A stretch of 64,000 nucleotides of DNA from Sulfurimonas aquatica (GCF_017357825.1 NZ_CP046072.1:2542001-2606000); one strand, 5' to 3'; shown: positions 8,854-17,571, numbered from the stretch's first letter. A program made the numbers and translations. Notes: generated by a model not told the origin, from the sequence alone.

Positions 8854-9444
8854 ATGAAAATGACAAACTATAGATTACAAACAGAGATAGAACACTTAAC
8901 ACCACTAAGCCAAAAAGATTGGTTTAAAAACTATGTAAAAGAGGTACTTGAAAGCGATAAACCATACCATGTAAAAGCAGACTACATAGGATTATCGTTC
9001 CAGGAACTACAAAACAAGATTGATTATCTATCATCAGATATCAAAGAGCTACAGGCTCTTAAAAGGACTCTCACACAATCAAAAACTTTAGCACAAGAAG
9101 TTACAGCTGCTATTCTTCTAGATTATGGAATTGACCGCTTAGATGGAACATCAATATCTAGTATAACAATCCAAGCACATAAAACTAAGCTCAAAGAAAC
9201 ATTCAAAATTATAAATGCAGAAGCACTTATTAAACTAGGGTTTTGCACAGTAACTGTGGATGAACAAGCAGTCAAAGATGCAATGCTCACAGTTGAAGGG
9301 ATGGATGAGATAGATGAGTTTGTAAAGGTTGATGTAACAAGTGAAGAAGTCCCAGCAAAAATCAAAGTAAACGCCAGAAGATCTAATCAAAATAACCAAG
9401 CTACAGAACTACTGAATTTAGTAGATTCTCAAGAAGCAGCATAA
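8854..9444 (+). CDS. Gp157-like phage protein
   Basis: A 196-residue protein resembling siphovirus Gp157-type proteins: a helical N-terminal half containing a segment of type ELQNKIDYLSSDIKELQALK, probably coiled coil, and a C-terminal half with VTSEEVPAKIKVNARR. It starts ten bases after the DUF932 stop with AAGGAAA upstream. In phages and elements these proteins sit next to single-strand annealing proteins, as here with the Rad52-like gene. The assignment rests on overall layout and neighbours. Confidence 0.55.
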   Translation: MKMTNYRLQTEIEHLTPLSQKDWFKNYVKEVLESDKPYHVKADYIGLSFQELQNKIDYLSSDIKELQALKRTLTQSKTLAQEVTAAILLDYGIDRLDGTSISSITIQAHKTKLKETFKIINAEALIKLGFCTVTVDEQAVKDAMLTVEGMDEIDEFVKVDVTSEEVPAKIKVNARRSNQNNQATELLNLVDSQEAA

Positions 9445-9455
9445 AGGAGATAATA

Positions 9456-10169
9456 ATGTTTAACGATAAAACAAATCAGGTCTTAACTTATGATTTAGAT
9501 AACAGTAGAATTAAAAGTCGCCAAAAAGGCAATATTACCCTCTCATATTTGGAAGGGTTCGATATTATCGAAACGGCTAATAGAGTCTTTGGTTTCGGTA
9601 ACTGGGACTACTCAACTAAGCTAGAAGTTGTATCTCAAGAAATCAATCAAAACCAAAATAATATCATCTGCTATAAAGCACTTGTCAATATTGTTGTTCA
9701 TGATGCATCACACTCTAAGCTTGTATCTCGGGAGGATGTAGGATTTGGTACAGGGATAGCAAAAACTCTAGCAGATGCTCATGAAGGTGGAGCTAAAGAA
9801 GCAGTTACGGATGCTATCAAAAGATGCTTTCGCAGTTTCGGAAATCAGTTTGGCAATTCGCTGTACGACAAGAGTCGTCAACATCAGAACCAACCGCAAA
9901 ACCAAGCACAAAACTTTCAACAACCTGCACAGCTACAACAACAGCAACAGCAACAACAACCATCAACGCAACAAGTGCAAAACAACGCACCACTAGACTA
10001 TTCCTCATTGTATAACTTAGGTTTAACGGTAATGGAACAAGGTCAAAACTTAGTAGTCATTGGTGATGACATCTTTTCTAAAAAAGACAGTATTAAAGCT
10101 TGCGGTTTTAGATGGGATGGTGCTAGTAAGATGTGGTACAAGCCAATAGAACAGCAATCAGCTGCATAA
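9456..10169 (+). CDS. Rad52/22-family single-strand annealing protein
   Basis: A 237-residue protein. Residues 15-135 match the Rad52/Sak annealing fold: SYLEGFDIIETANRVFGFGNWDY, then YKALVNIVVHD, GFGTGIA and AHEGGAKEAVTDAIKRCFRSFG, the last being the family's best-conserved block. A glutamine/asparagine-rich linker follows (about 140-180). The C-terminus has a DUF5710-like module (KACGFRWDGASKMWY) often seen in mobile-element proteins. It should anneal complementary single strands in recombination or circular replication. AAAGGAG precedes the start. The long CAA/CAG run makes strong shadow ORFs in other frames. Confidence 0.85.
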   Translation: MFNDKTNQVLTYDLDNSRIKSRQKGNITLSYLEGFDIIETANRVFGFGNWDYSTKLEVVSQEINQNQNNIICYKALVNIVVHDASHSKLVSREDVGFGTGIAKTLADAHEGGAKEAVTDAIKRCFRSFGNQFGNSLYDKSRQHQNQPQNQAQNFQQPAQLQQQQQQQQPSTQQVQNNAPLDYSSLYNLGLTVMEQGQNLVVIGDDIFSKKDSIKACGFRWDGASKMWYKPIEQQSAA

Positions 10170-10182
10170 AAAAGGAAAATAA

Positions 10183-10506
10183 ATGCTACAAGCAATGAAA
10201 GACAAAGCACTATCAACAGGTGCAAAAATATCTATAAATCAATATATCAAAGAGTATGGCGAAATAGTAAAACTCAATCTCAACTCTCAATTCAAGAGTA
10301 TGGTCTTAGAAGTAAAGCTTGATGGCGAGAATGAAAACCTAAGAGTTGAAATCGAAAACTATAAGATCACTGAAGATGATTGTCTGAAGATTAGTGGTGT
10401 CACAACTTCTAGGACTTGGATAAACAGATTGGCTTCACAGCACCTAGAAAGTAAAGAGTTTAAAGTACCAGCGGAATATGCTCAGGTGTTAAGAACAATA
10501 GTTTAA
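10183..10506 (+). CDS. Hypothetical protein of recombination operon
   Basis: A 107-residue soluble protein with AAGGAAA before ATG 10183, starting 13 bases after the Rad52-like stop. The central part (SQFKSMVLEVKLDGE, then NLRVEIENYKIT) looks like alternating beta strands, and the C-terminus has charged helices. No known domain is recognised. Position in the operon suggests an accessory role in element recombination or replication. Confidence 0.65.
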   Translation: MLQAMKDKALSTGAKISINQYIKEYGEIVKLNLNSQFKSMVLEVKLDGENENLRVEIENYKITEDDCLKISGVTTSRTWINRLASQHLESKEFKVPAEYAQVLRTIV

Positions 10507-10518
10507 GAGGACGAGACT

Positions 10519-10629
10519 TTGAAAAAAACATTAAAACGGAATACTCCCTATATTACTTTATTAACCTTTATCTCAATTGGCTTAATAGTAGTTAGTTACA
10601 GATCTCAAAAGGAGAAAAATTATGAGTAA
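10519..10629 (+). CDS. Small single-span membrane peptide, 36 residues
   Basis: A TTG start at 10519 with AGAGGA nine bases upstream opens a 36-residue ORF. It has a basic N-terminus (KKTLKRN), one hydrophobic span (YITLLTFISIGLIVVSY) and a charged tail (RSQKEKN). Its end overlaps the next ATG (10622) by eight bases, and its own codons contain the ribosome site (AAAAGGAG) of that gene. The geometry indicates translational coupling. Confidence 0.5.
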   Translation: MKKTLKRNTPYITLLTFISIGLIVVSYRSQKEKNYE

Positions 10630-10948
10630 GTTAATACCACAAACACTCTTGTCTGATATACCAGACCTATATGAAACAGAAGGATCTCTAAATCCAATTT
10701 GTCATGTGAAACTATTTACCCCTGATAGTTGTTTTACATGGTATGTCATTGAGTTATCTCAAACTGATGTAAACACTTGTTATGGGTATGTGCAAGGGCC
10801 AGAGAGTGAACTAGGTTACTTTACACTAGAAGAACTTGAGTCTATTCATGGTCCACTCGGACTTACAATTGAAAGGGACTTATCTTTTAGTCCTATATCC
10901 TTTTCTCAAATTAAGAAGGACAAATATGACAACTCTTACCAAAAATGA
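10622..10948 (+). CDS. DUF2958 family protein
   Basis: A 108-residue protein matching the DUF2958 pattern: IPDLYETEG near the N-terminus, an acidic CHVKLFTPDSCFTWYVIE segment, GYVQGPESELGYFTLEELE and GLTIERDLSF near the C-terminus. Such proteins are common in plasmids and conjugative or integrative elements and have no assigned activity. The strong AAAAGGAG ribosome site lies inside the preceding small ORF. Confidence 0.75.
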   Translation: MSKLIPQTLLSDIPDLYETEGSLNPICHVKLFTPDSCFTWYVIELSQTDVNTCYGYVQGPESELGYFTLEELESIHGPLGLTIERDLSFSPISFSQIKKDKYDNSYQK

Positions 10949-10973
10949 AACTAATATTAGATTTATGTTATGA
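10926..10973 (+). CDS. Tiny ORF, 15 residues
   Basis: ATG 10926 follows AAGAAGGA by five bases within the end of the DUF2958 gene, in another frame. It encodes MTTLTKNETNIRFML and stops as ATGA into the next small ORF. It may serve only to couple ribosomes to that ORF. Confidence 0.3.
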   Translation: MTTLTKNETNIRFML

Positions 10974-11062
10974 GTTTTTTAGATCTCATCATTTATCTTG
11001 TAATTAGATTACTACAGTTCATTGTTTTTCTCTCCCGTGCTTTCTCTGATGCTATAAATTAA
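10970..11062 (+). CDS. Small hydrophobic peptide, 30 residues
   Basis: ATG 10970 overlaps the previous stop as ATGA. The ORF is one hydrophobic helix (FLDLIIYLVIRLLQFIVFLS) with a short polar tail, and ends at the edge of the operon terminator. The layout suggests a coupled membrane peptide at the end of the operon. It has no ribosome site of its own, so coupling would be needed. Confidence 0.35.
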   Translation: MSFLDLIIYLVIRLLQFIVFLSRAFSDAIN

Positions 11063-11080
11063 CCACTCCTTGGAGTGGTT
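11061..11080 (+). terminator. Rho-independent-like terminator of recombination operon
   Basis: A perfect 9-bp stem, aaccactcc/ggagtggtt with a TT loop, is followed within 11 bases by TTTATTTTTT. It closes the 7840-11062 transcription unit. Confidence 0.75.
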
Positions 11081-11251
11081 GAATATCATTTATTTTTTAG
11101 CTTGCATTTCTAAAAAGCTATTTGCCTACATCTCATAAGTTAATATATAGCTCTAGTTAATTATTTATTGTCTTCTTCTTAAATTATTCACAACTTCATG
11201 TAATACTATGTTAGAATATCTTCTATTATAATCAAAGAAAAGGACACTATC

Positions 11252-11458
11252 ATGGGGAAAATCTTACTAGCAGTTATCTTTACAGTTACTTTAACACAAG
11301 CATGGGATTCACCATTAATTTACTGTAAACCAGGCACTCATCAAGTAAATATATATAGTGGCAAATGGGTAACAGATAACAAGACAGGAGAAGTTACATA
11401 TGTTCAAGATAAGGGAAGGCCTATTATTAAATGCGTAAAAGACGAAAGTAAAAAATAA
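11252..11458 (+). CDS. Small secreted protein
   Basis: A 68-residue protein with a signal peptide (KILLAVIFTVTLTQA, cut about residue 17). The mature part of about 50 residues has two cysteines (IYCKPGT and IIKCVKD) that could form a disulphide in the periplasm. A TATAAT box (11227-11232) and AAAGGAC before the ATG support independent expression. No family is recognised. It lies between the recombination operon and the leftward replication block. Confidence 0.6.
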   Translation: MGKILLAVIFTVTLTQAWDSPLIYCKPGTHQVNIYSGKWVTDNKTGEVTYVQDKGRPIIKCVKDESKK

Positions 11459-11651
11459 TATTTGGAAGCATATGAAAGTGATAGTTTCACTTAAAGCACT
11501 AGATTCATCTACCTCGTTTAGAGGTGTGACAATATCAGTATTATCAAGTGAAGGATTTTCTTCAATGGAAAGGTCCTGAGAATGTAGCTAAAATCATTAG
11601 TTATTCACAACCTCCATTAATAAACCCTAGTTAAATATAAAAGTCTTGCTA

Positions 11652-12998
11652 TCAAGCAAGTTGATTATAAATTACAGAACTTCTAGTTTTCCAATCATAA
11701 AATTCAGAATGAGAACCATGTGTATGAGCAGCCATTTCACATTCAATATTCTTAAACTTATAGTCTTCCACACTTTTTGCATGTTCTATTTTTAATATCT
11801 CATCAATGTGCTTAGGTTCCCATAAATAAAAAGTGCTTTTTGAACCTTTTAAATAACCTTCATTGTCTATTTTGGAGTTCAAATAAGGACGACTTGTTAG
11901 TCTATCTACGAAAGACTGATCTCGCCTTTTTTGAACACGAATAATCTCCATCCCAATAAAAGCTTTGAACATTTCTTCTTTAAGACTGTAAGTAATAACA
12001 GGCTGTCTAAGCATTAGTTTATCAAACATTTTTGACTTTGATAGAATAATAAAATTATGGAGTAGTCTTTGTGTAAGTAATTCTATAAGATTCTGATCTC
12101 TTGTGTGACCTTGTAAATAGATATTACATAGATGAATGAACTCAGATTGAGAGATAAGATGTGAAACCCTAATAACAGATGTCTTTTTGCAGTAATTACA
12201 CTTAATACGTCGCCTTACATCATTGTTAAAACCATGTGTACTAAGATCACTCATTCCACACTTGTCACAATGCAAAAGAGGTTTTTCTAGATTCTGTCGA
12301 CTAGATAAATGCATGTTGTATTTCCGAATTAATCTATAACAGTAGCCTGCTAGTATATAAGTTACATCCCCATCATATTTATTAAGAAGAAAGTGCCATG
12401 AATCTTTAACTTTACTAGCTTCATCTGAATCTATTCTATCTGCTTGTATACAAGCTTGAATAAAAGTGTATCTATCTTTTTCATTATCTGAATATGATTT
12501 ATCTGTGTCGGTCTCAATAATAGAACTATCGATGTATTCATGTACCTTCTTATTATTTTGTATCATTTTTAAGATACGATTTTTATACTGAATACTTACT
12601 TCTCGTCCATGATCAATAAAGCCATCTTCAAAAAACTCAGAAAACAATTTAGTTAGATTCCAAACCTTCCAATTAACAGTAAAGCTTTTTCCACACTTAC
12701 ATTTTCGTCTGATTCTGCCTTTTTTGTCACGACCATTCCTTTTACAGTTCTTTCCATCACAATAGGGACAGCACCTAAAGGATGCTTCATGAAATAGTCG
12801 GTCTCCCGTGTATGCACACCCTTCTTTTTGTGGCTTAATTTTTATTTCCCTAGGTTTAGGTTTTTCCACTAAAGTTGTAATTCTCGGTTTTAAACTTAAT
12901 GGGTATTTTGAGGTCTCGGCTAAAGGATTAATAAACGCTTGCCCTAATGGTAAGCATTTATTATTGTCATCAGTGCACACTTGTAGAGAAAAAATCAT
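11652..12998 (-). CDS. Zinc-ribbon protein with InsA-like finger
   Basis: A 448-residue protein. Residues 75-115 form a zinc ribbon of the InsA/transposase type: CCPYCDGKNCKRNGRDKKG followed by RRKCKCGKSFT. A second finger lies near residue 245 (CDKCGMSDLSTHGF then IKCNYCKKTS). No DDE catalytic core is evident, so it is not a typical transposase; DNA or RNA binding is likely. It is the last gene of a leftward operon, 14 bases after the previous stop, and a cttgct/agcaag hairpin (11645-11660) overlaps its end. The function in the element is unknown. Confidence 0.6.
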   Translation of the reverse strand: MIFSLQVCTDDNNKCLPLGQAFINPLAETSKYPLSLKPRITTLVEKPKPREIKIKPQKEGCAYTGDRLFHEASFRCCPYCDGKNCKRNGRDKKGRIRRKCKCGKSFTVNWKVWNLTKLFSEFFEDGFIDHGREVSIQYKNRILKMIQNNKKVHEYIDSSIIETDTDKSYSDNEKDRYTFIQACIQADRIDSDEASKVKDSWHFLLNKYDGDVTYILAGYCYRLIRKYNMHLSSRQNLEKPLLHCDKCGMSDLSTHGFNNDVRRRIKCNYCKKTSVIRVSHLISQSEFIHLCNIYLQGHTRDQNLIELLTQRLLHNFIILSKSKMFDKLMLRQPVITYSLKEEMFKAFIGMEIIRVQKRRDQSFVDRLTSRPYLNSKIDNEGYLKGSKSTFYLWEPKHIDEILKIEHAKSVEDYKFKNIECEMAAHTHGSHSEFYDWKTRSSVIYNQLA

Positions 12999-13012
12999 TT
13001 GAGACCTTCTCT

Positions 13013-13486
13013 TTATACACTAAGAAGTGCTACTGAAGCACACTTACTAGCTAGGTATTCACTATATAGAACTTTAGTATGTTCTGGGTTTAAAATTGTG
13101 CCATCGTCAAGTACACCCCATGCAGTCCAATAACTTATTCTCTGTGCTTCAGTGGCTTCTAGTGATTCTACTAGGTAATGCTCACGACCAAAATCTACAT
13201 TAATGAAGAAATATACATCAACCAGATTACTCCTTACATTAGGAACGGAATTTTTCAATTGTGCAAATTGCTCTGGAGAGTTCTGCTTCATTTCACTTCG
13301 TATAATATTGCATATCTCTTCCTTAGATAAAGAGTTATCACACGTTACAAAACGGTTTTCTCCAAGATGGTACACGCCATAGCGTTCTTTGGAAGGTATA
13401 TAGAATGGATTTCTAGAGTATCCTGATAGTGTTAACTCCACTCGATCTAATGTTATGTCTAAATTTATTCTTGATTCGTTTTTCAT
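13013..13486 (-). CDS. Hypothetical element protein
   Basis: A 157-residue soluble protein with no recognised domain. The centre (VDVYFFINVDFGREHYLVES) and SYWTAWGVLDDGTILNP suggest a mixed beta fold. AAGGAAA lies upstream of ATG 13486. It sits between the Rep-like gene (111 bases upstream) and the zinc-ribbon gene (14 bases downstream), all on the minus strand. Confidence 0.55.
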   Translation of the reverse strand: MKNESRINLDITLDRVELTLSGYSRNPFYIPSKERYGVYHLGENRFVTCDNSLSKEEICNIIRSEMKQNSPEQFAQLKNSVPNVRSNLVDVYFFINVDFGREHYLVESLEATEAQRISYWTAWGVLDDGTILNPEHTKVLYSEYLASKCASVALLSV

Positions 13487-13596
13487 AGTATTTTCCTTTT
13501 ATGTAATTACTTTTCTTGTCTCTTATATAGTAAGGAACAATAGATATTTTAAATATCTCTTCAATCTCCCTGCTACACGTATGATTCTCTCTATTT

Positions 13597-14547
13597 CTAA
13601 AACTTAAAATTGGGAATTGCCTTGTAGAAATCAACAGCCTTGTTAAAGGTCTTACTATCTAATGATAGTTCCTTACAAATAGCTGCTCTTCTACCCTTCA
13701 CAAAACGATTAACCTTCATTGGTTTTAGCTTATTTGCCTTCATCCAGCTCAAAAATCTGTCTCTTTTTTCTAATGCTTCCTTAATACGAAAGTAGTCTTT
13801 ATACTTATAAGTATCTCCATGAGCAAATGCTACGAAATCAGTAAGTACAGAGTCTACATCAATATTCAATGTGTATTTTGTAAGTCCATCATTAGAATAA
13901 ACTTCAATCTTATCTCTAAAGTATTCGTCTGTTTTTTTTATTACCTTCTCAAAACTATTTCTATTCTCAATCAGGTCTGTAACTTTCCAAGATGTTAGCT
14001 GAGAGCTAAGTCGTAACTCCAATCTAGTTAAGTCTGTCGAAAATATCTTTAGTTGAGCAGATTTATCATAAGCGGTAAAGACATGCCCTCTAGCGTTATT
14101 GTAAGTAGTTGATTTTTGCCGTTGATTATTAGATATAGTCTTTGATAAATTTTTAACTATCAAATCATCCCGTTTTTTGTTAATATCAACTGCAATATCA
14201 ATTCTTCCAATAGAAATTTTTCTATCAGAAAAATATGAAAAAAGCTCTTGAAGCAACTCATACCGATGTAGGTTTGTGCTATAATTCAATAGTTTTCCTA
14301 TCTCAAACTTCATAGTTCTGGATCTGAAATGATATGTAGCTGTAATTGACTCTCCGTCCGCCAAGAAGAGGAGCCATTTACACTGATATATTAAACAATC
14401 TTTAGTCTTACATACATAACTTTTATCCTTGCAAAGCCTTTTTAAGTCGAATCTATTCATATCAATTATGACATGCACAGAATCTATCCCTACGGTTACT
14501 TTTAATGCTTCTTGTATTAATATTGGTGGTGCATTTATATTAAGCAT
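13597..14547 (-). CDS. Putative replication initiation protein
   Basis: A 316-residue protein resembling rolling-circle-type initiators of filamentous phages and small plasmids: VTGIDSVHVIID-like N-terminal strand, IGRIDIAVDI (about residue 110), HVFTAYDKSAQLKIF and LTRLELRLSSQL, an ordering typical of phage gpII/CRI-like Rep proteins. Family catalytic tyrosines cannot be assigned with confidence. It lies 11 bases after the stop of the preceding gene. A Rep protein would let the excised element replicate as a plasmid. The call depends on motif style and context. Confidence 0.5.
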   Translation of the reverse strand: MLNINAPPILIQEALKVTVGIDSVHVIIDMNRFDLKRLCKDKSYVCKTKDCLIYQCKWLLFLADGESITATYHFRSRTMKFEIGKLLNYSTNLHRYELLQELFSYFSDRKISIGRIDIAVDINKKRDDLIVKNLSKTISNNQRQKSTTYNNARGHVFTAYDKSAQLKIFSTDLTRLELRLSSQLTSWKVTDLIENRNSFEKVIKKTDEYFRDKIEVYSNDGLTKYTLNIDVDSVLTDFVAFAHGDTYKYKDYFRIKEALEKRDRFLSWMKANKLKPMKVNRFVKGRRAAICKELSLDSKTFNKAVDFYKAIPNFKF

Positions 14548-14558
14548 TCTTTTTTCTC

Positions 14559-15173
14559 TTATTTAAGTGATTTCACTTTATTTTGTAGTCGAATTTTAAG
14601 TTCAAGTTTTTGAATTTCACTGAAGTTTGTTTTTTCAATATATATATTTAGACACTCGTTAACAGTGCCGACATTATGTGTAAGAAGTTTTATGGAGTTT
14701 TTGTAAAGTTGATATACAACTTCCTGTTCATCAAAAAGATCATTTGCAAGCATTAAACATCTACAGTAATCCATTGAAGTAGTTGCCGATTCAATCGCTA
14801 GTGGAAGAAACCTTCTTGTTTCAAGCTCATTCTCTAGCCTATTGATAATGTCAAAAGCAGACTTTTCTATCTCACTATAGCTTTCATAACTATCAGCTAG
14901 CACCTGATTAATTTGAAATACATTACCATTTAAAGTTTTCAGTAAACTATCCATTTCATAATCAATAGCTGGAGTTAAATCTCTCATACGTTTAATCTCA
15001 TTAAGTCTTTCAGTGGGATTTATGTATTCATCATGGCTATCTTCTGCATATTCTATGAATGTAGCGAACGGTGTTGGATCCACACTATCGTCTGAATAAA
15101 TTGCCGATACATCTTGTTGTTCAGCTTCTGTAGGCACTAGAATTGCCTGGTATTTTAAAGTAATTTCTTTCAT
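14559..15173 (-). CDS. Hypothetical element protein
   Basis: A 204-residue helical, acidic protein. ATG 15173 is preferred over the upstream in-frame ATG 15239 because AAGGAAAATAAG precedes it directly. The N-terminus has an acidic patch (AIYSDDSVDPTPF); the rest is charged helices such as EKSAFDIINRLENELETRR. No known domain is recognised. It is transcribed with the Rep-like gene (11-base gap). Confidence 0.55.
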   Translation of the reverse strand: MKEITLKYQAILVPTEAEQQDVSAIYSDDSVDPTPFATFIEYAEDSHDEYINPTERLNEIKRMRDLTPAIDYEMDSLLKTLNGNVFQINQVLADSYESYSEIEKSAFDIINRLENELETRRFLPLAIESATTSMDYCRCLMLANDLFDEQEVVYQLYKNSIKLLTHNVGTVNECLNIYIEKTNFSEIQKLELKIRLQNKVKSLK

Positions 15174-15288
15174 CTTATTTTCCTTGTGTTTTAATTGATT
15201 AGGTTCATATGAACCAGCCCTACTTTCGATTTTATGCACTATTTCAGGTGCATTTCCTATAGCTTTAACAGTAATTATTTAAAGAACT

Positions 15289-15310
15289 CAGGTAAAGATA
15301 TCTTTACCTG
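15289..15310. promoter_or_regulatory. Perfect 22-bp palindrome
   Basis: The sequence caggtaaagat/atctttacctg is a perfect 22-bp palindrome without a spacer, between the excisionase-like gene and the Rep-proximal operon start. It fits a dimeric repressor operator for the leftward operon; a terminator is less likely because there is no loop and no T-run after it on the minus strand. Confidence 0.5.
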
Positions 15311-15370
15311 CTCAAAATGCTTCAGCAAGCACTTTAAGCAGCTAGAGAAAGGACAAAACCTAACTCTTTG

Positions 15371-15658
15371 TCATGCTGTTTGTATAGTTTTTGAAGCAAA
15401 GAAATTAGCTACACTAATCAAACTAAACATGACTTTTGCATTCTTAGCATCACCCATTTTTTTATAATTAGGAAGACCATAACCGAGTTTAATTTGATTG
15501 TCGACTGTAGAAAGAGAACAGCCAGAAATTGTTGCATATTGTTTTTTAGATATAAGTAGAGGATAACCTTCAGCTTTTAATTCGCTATATAAAGCTTCCG
15601 CTTCTAGGTTAATAAGTAGTTGAGATACTGTTGTAGATAAGTTTGAATTTGTTTCCAT
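15371..15658 (-). CDS. Excisionase/AlpA-like HTH protein
   Basis: A 95-residue protein from ATG 15658, chosen over 15688 because AAGAAGGCG precedes it. Residues 45-85 (LLISKKQYATISGCSLSTV, then IKLGYGLPNYKK) follow the winged-HTH layout of AlpA/excisionase proteins: a helix-turn-helix, then a basic wing. Such proteins direct the integrase towards excision or activate element genes. It lies upstream of the Rep-like operon and not far from the integrase gene, as expected. Confidence 0.6.
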   Translation of the reverse strand: METNSNLSTTVSQLLINLEAEALYSELKAEGYPLLISKKQYATISGCSLSTVDNQIKLGYGLPNYKKMGDAKNAKVMFSLISVANFFASKTIQTA

Positions 15659-15715
15659 AAATTTCGCCTTCTTTGGATAAGATGACAAAATTATAGTGGT
15701 TGAGTGAAACCTTTT

Positions 15716-16426
15716 CTAGAAGTCTTTACCGCAATTTTGCGGAGGTAACATTTTTGGTGCATGTACACATTTTATAGCAATTGGTTCTGATGTATCCTTA
15801 AGTTCTTTTTTTGAATATATCTTTTTTAAAATTTTTTCATACTGTGGGGTTCTTTTATAACCAAAAAAAGTTGTAGCAATAACCTTCCCAATATCAAGAG
15901 TATTTTTATCTCTAGGGTTATAAGGTAAGTAGTCTAAATCCATTAGCATATTCTCGACTATCGTAGATTTATTATCAGGTATAATTAGAGTTGTTTCGAT
16001 AAAAGAGTATTTTTTTATCTCTTCGTAATTTTTTTTGATAGTTGCAGTATCTCTATTGTAATCACTCTCACTAATCGTAAACCCTTGAAATATTTTAATT
16101 TTATATTTTGCATCTAGCAATATCTTAATAAAACTTGGTTTGTCTAGAATGTCAAACATTGAAAAAAAATAAATTAGTTCGTCCATAAATGATGCTGTTT
16201 TGAAAGATTCATATTCAGATAGCCTCTTGTTTATCCGTCTGAGAATGGAGAGTGTACGATCAGCTTCTCCCTCTTCCATTAATTCATAAATACACCTATT
16301 TTTATATTTACTATCTTTAAATGCGATATAACCATCATGGTATTGAAGCTCAATTAACTCAACATCATGTTTAATTGCACTTATTTCATCATCAATTATT
16401 TGTAGTATTAACTCTTTATCATCCAT
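15716..16426 (-). CDS. Hypothetical element protein
   Basis: A 236-residue soluble protein with AAGGAG eight bases before ATG 16426. Helical and charged throughout; the C-terminus has two cysteines (KCVHAPKMLPPQNCGKDF) that could bind a metal. No domain is recognised. It lies between the integrase and the excisionase-like gene, all leftward, so it is probably part of the element's control region. Confidence 0.55.
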   Translation of the reverse strand: MDDKELILQIIDDEISAIKHDVELIELQYHDGYIAFKDSKYKNRCIYELMEEGEADRTLSILRRINKRLSEYESFKTASFMDELIYFFSMFDILDKPSFIKILLDAKYKIKIFQGFTISESDYNRDTATIKKNYEEIKKYSFIETTLIIPDNKSTIVENMLMDLDYLPYNPRDKNTLDIGKVIATTFFGYKRTPQYEKILKKIYSKKELKDTSEPIAIKCVHAPKMLPPQNCGKDF

Positions 16427-16479
16427 GTTTACTGCTCCTTGTAAAACTACTACCTAGTATTTTAGTTTGTTGTAATACT

Positions 16480-17571
16480 TTAATTATAAAGTCCCTCTAC
16501 AGCATCTCTACCAGTATCAGGGGCAAGTTTTGCATATCGTAAAGTCATATTTATATCTTTGTGGTTCATCAACTTTTTTATGGTGTAGATAGGTGTTCCA
16601 TTGATTGCGAGATGTGAAGCAAAAGTATGACGTAGTGTATGAGGAACAACTTTGTACTTAGGATCAGTCACTTCTTTGTTAAACATCTTATGCAATACTA
16701 CTCCAACTTTATCTTTCATCTGGTCATATAACTTTGCACCGTTCTCTTGTAAAATAGGTGTATCTTTTTTCCTATTAGCACACCGGATTTCAAGTAACCT
16801 CTCTAACTCTTCGTTACATATAAAGGTTGTGTATCTTTCATCATTCTTTTCATCAATAGTATCTATAGTTTTAGTCTTTAAGTTTATATCTCTCGGTGTA
16901 ATTTGTACAAGTGCTCCAATCCTAGCACCTATATTTAGAGCCAATAAAATACAAAGATAAACTTGTTCATTATCTTTTGTATATTCAAGCAATTCATTAA
17001 TCTCTTCTTGATCTAAATATCTCAGTCTCTTATTGTCAAATTTCAATGGTTTAACTTTTCTTACTGGATTTTCATTGTGAATATTATTTTCAAGAGCATA
17101 TGTATAAACTGTTCCCAACTCTCCAATAATAGTATTGACCATTTTAGGTGCAAACTTTTTAGCATGTATAGATTGTAGCTTTTGTATTTCTTCTGTAGTT
17201 ATTCTTGTAATATCTTTTTGACCCAATGTTGGAGATACATGCATTTCATATTTTCTTTTAGATGTTTGATTACTTTTATTATGTAATGCTTTGATTGTAT
17301 AACTCATCTCTGCAACAGCATCAAGGGTAATGATATTCTTTTTCTTCTTCTTAGTAACAGCAGGAGGTTCTTCTCCAAGATTGATTTGATTGATAAATTC
17401 ATTTCGCTTGTTATAAGCATAAGTCTCTGTGATACCAGCTGATTTTTTACCTACCGTAAAACGCTTTGTTTTATTGTCTTCATCTTTATATGTAATAGAA
17501 TAGCTCATATCTCCATCAGCAAGTTCATTAAGATAAACACCTGTATATTTTTTACTTTTAATTCTACTCAT
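16480..17571 (-). CDS. int: Tyrosine recombinase (integrase)
   Basis: A 363-residue integrase; ATG 17571 has TGAGGG seven bases upstream and removes an unlikely 25-residue extension. An N-terminal arm-binding region is followed by a SAM-like core-binding domain (about 80-180) and the catalytic domain. Catalytic residues visible are R in GARIGAL (about 218), H and R in HTLRH (about 311 and 314), H in MNHKD, and the nucleophile Y in RYAKL (about 346). It should integrate and excise the element at the tRNA 3' end. The gene lies 1.4 kb from the right attachment site, with the first Fic gene between. Confidence 0.92.
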   Translation of the reverse strand: MSRIKSKKYTGVYLNELADGDMSYSITYKDEDNKTKRFTVGKKSAGITETYAYNKRNEFINQINLGEEPPAVTKKKKKNIITLDAVAEMSYTIKALHNKSNQTSKRKYEMHVSPTLGQKDITRITTEEIQKLQSIHAKKFAPKMVNTIIGELGTVYTYALENNIHNENPVRKVKPLKFDNKRLRYLDQEEINELLEYTKDNEQVYLCILLALNIGARIGALVQITPRDINLKTKTIDTIDEKNDERYTTFICNEELERLLEIRCANRKKDTPILQENGAKLYDQMKDKVGVVLHKMFNKEVTDPKYKVVPHTLRHTFASHLAINGTPIYTIKKLMNHKDINMTLRYAKLAPDTGRDAVEGLYN

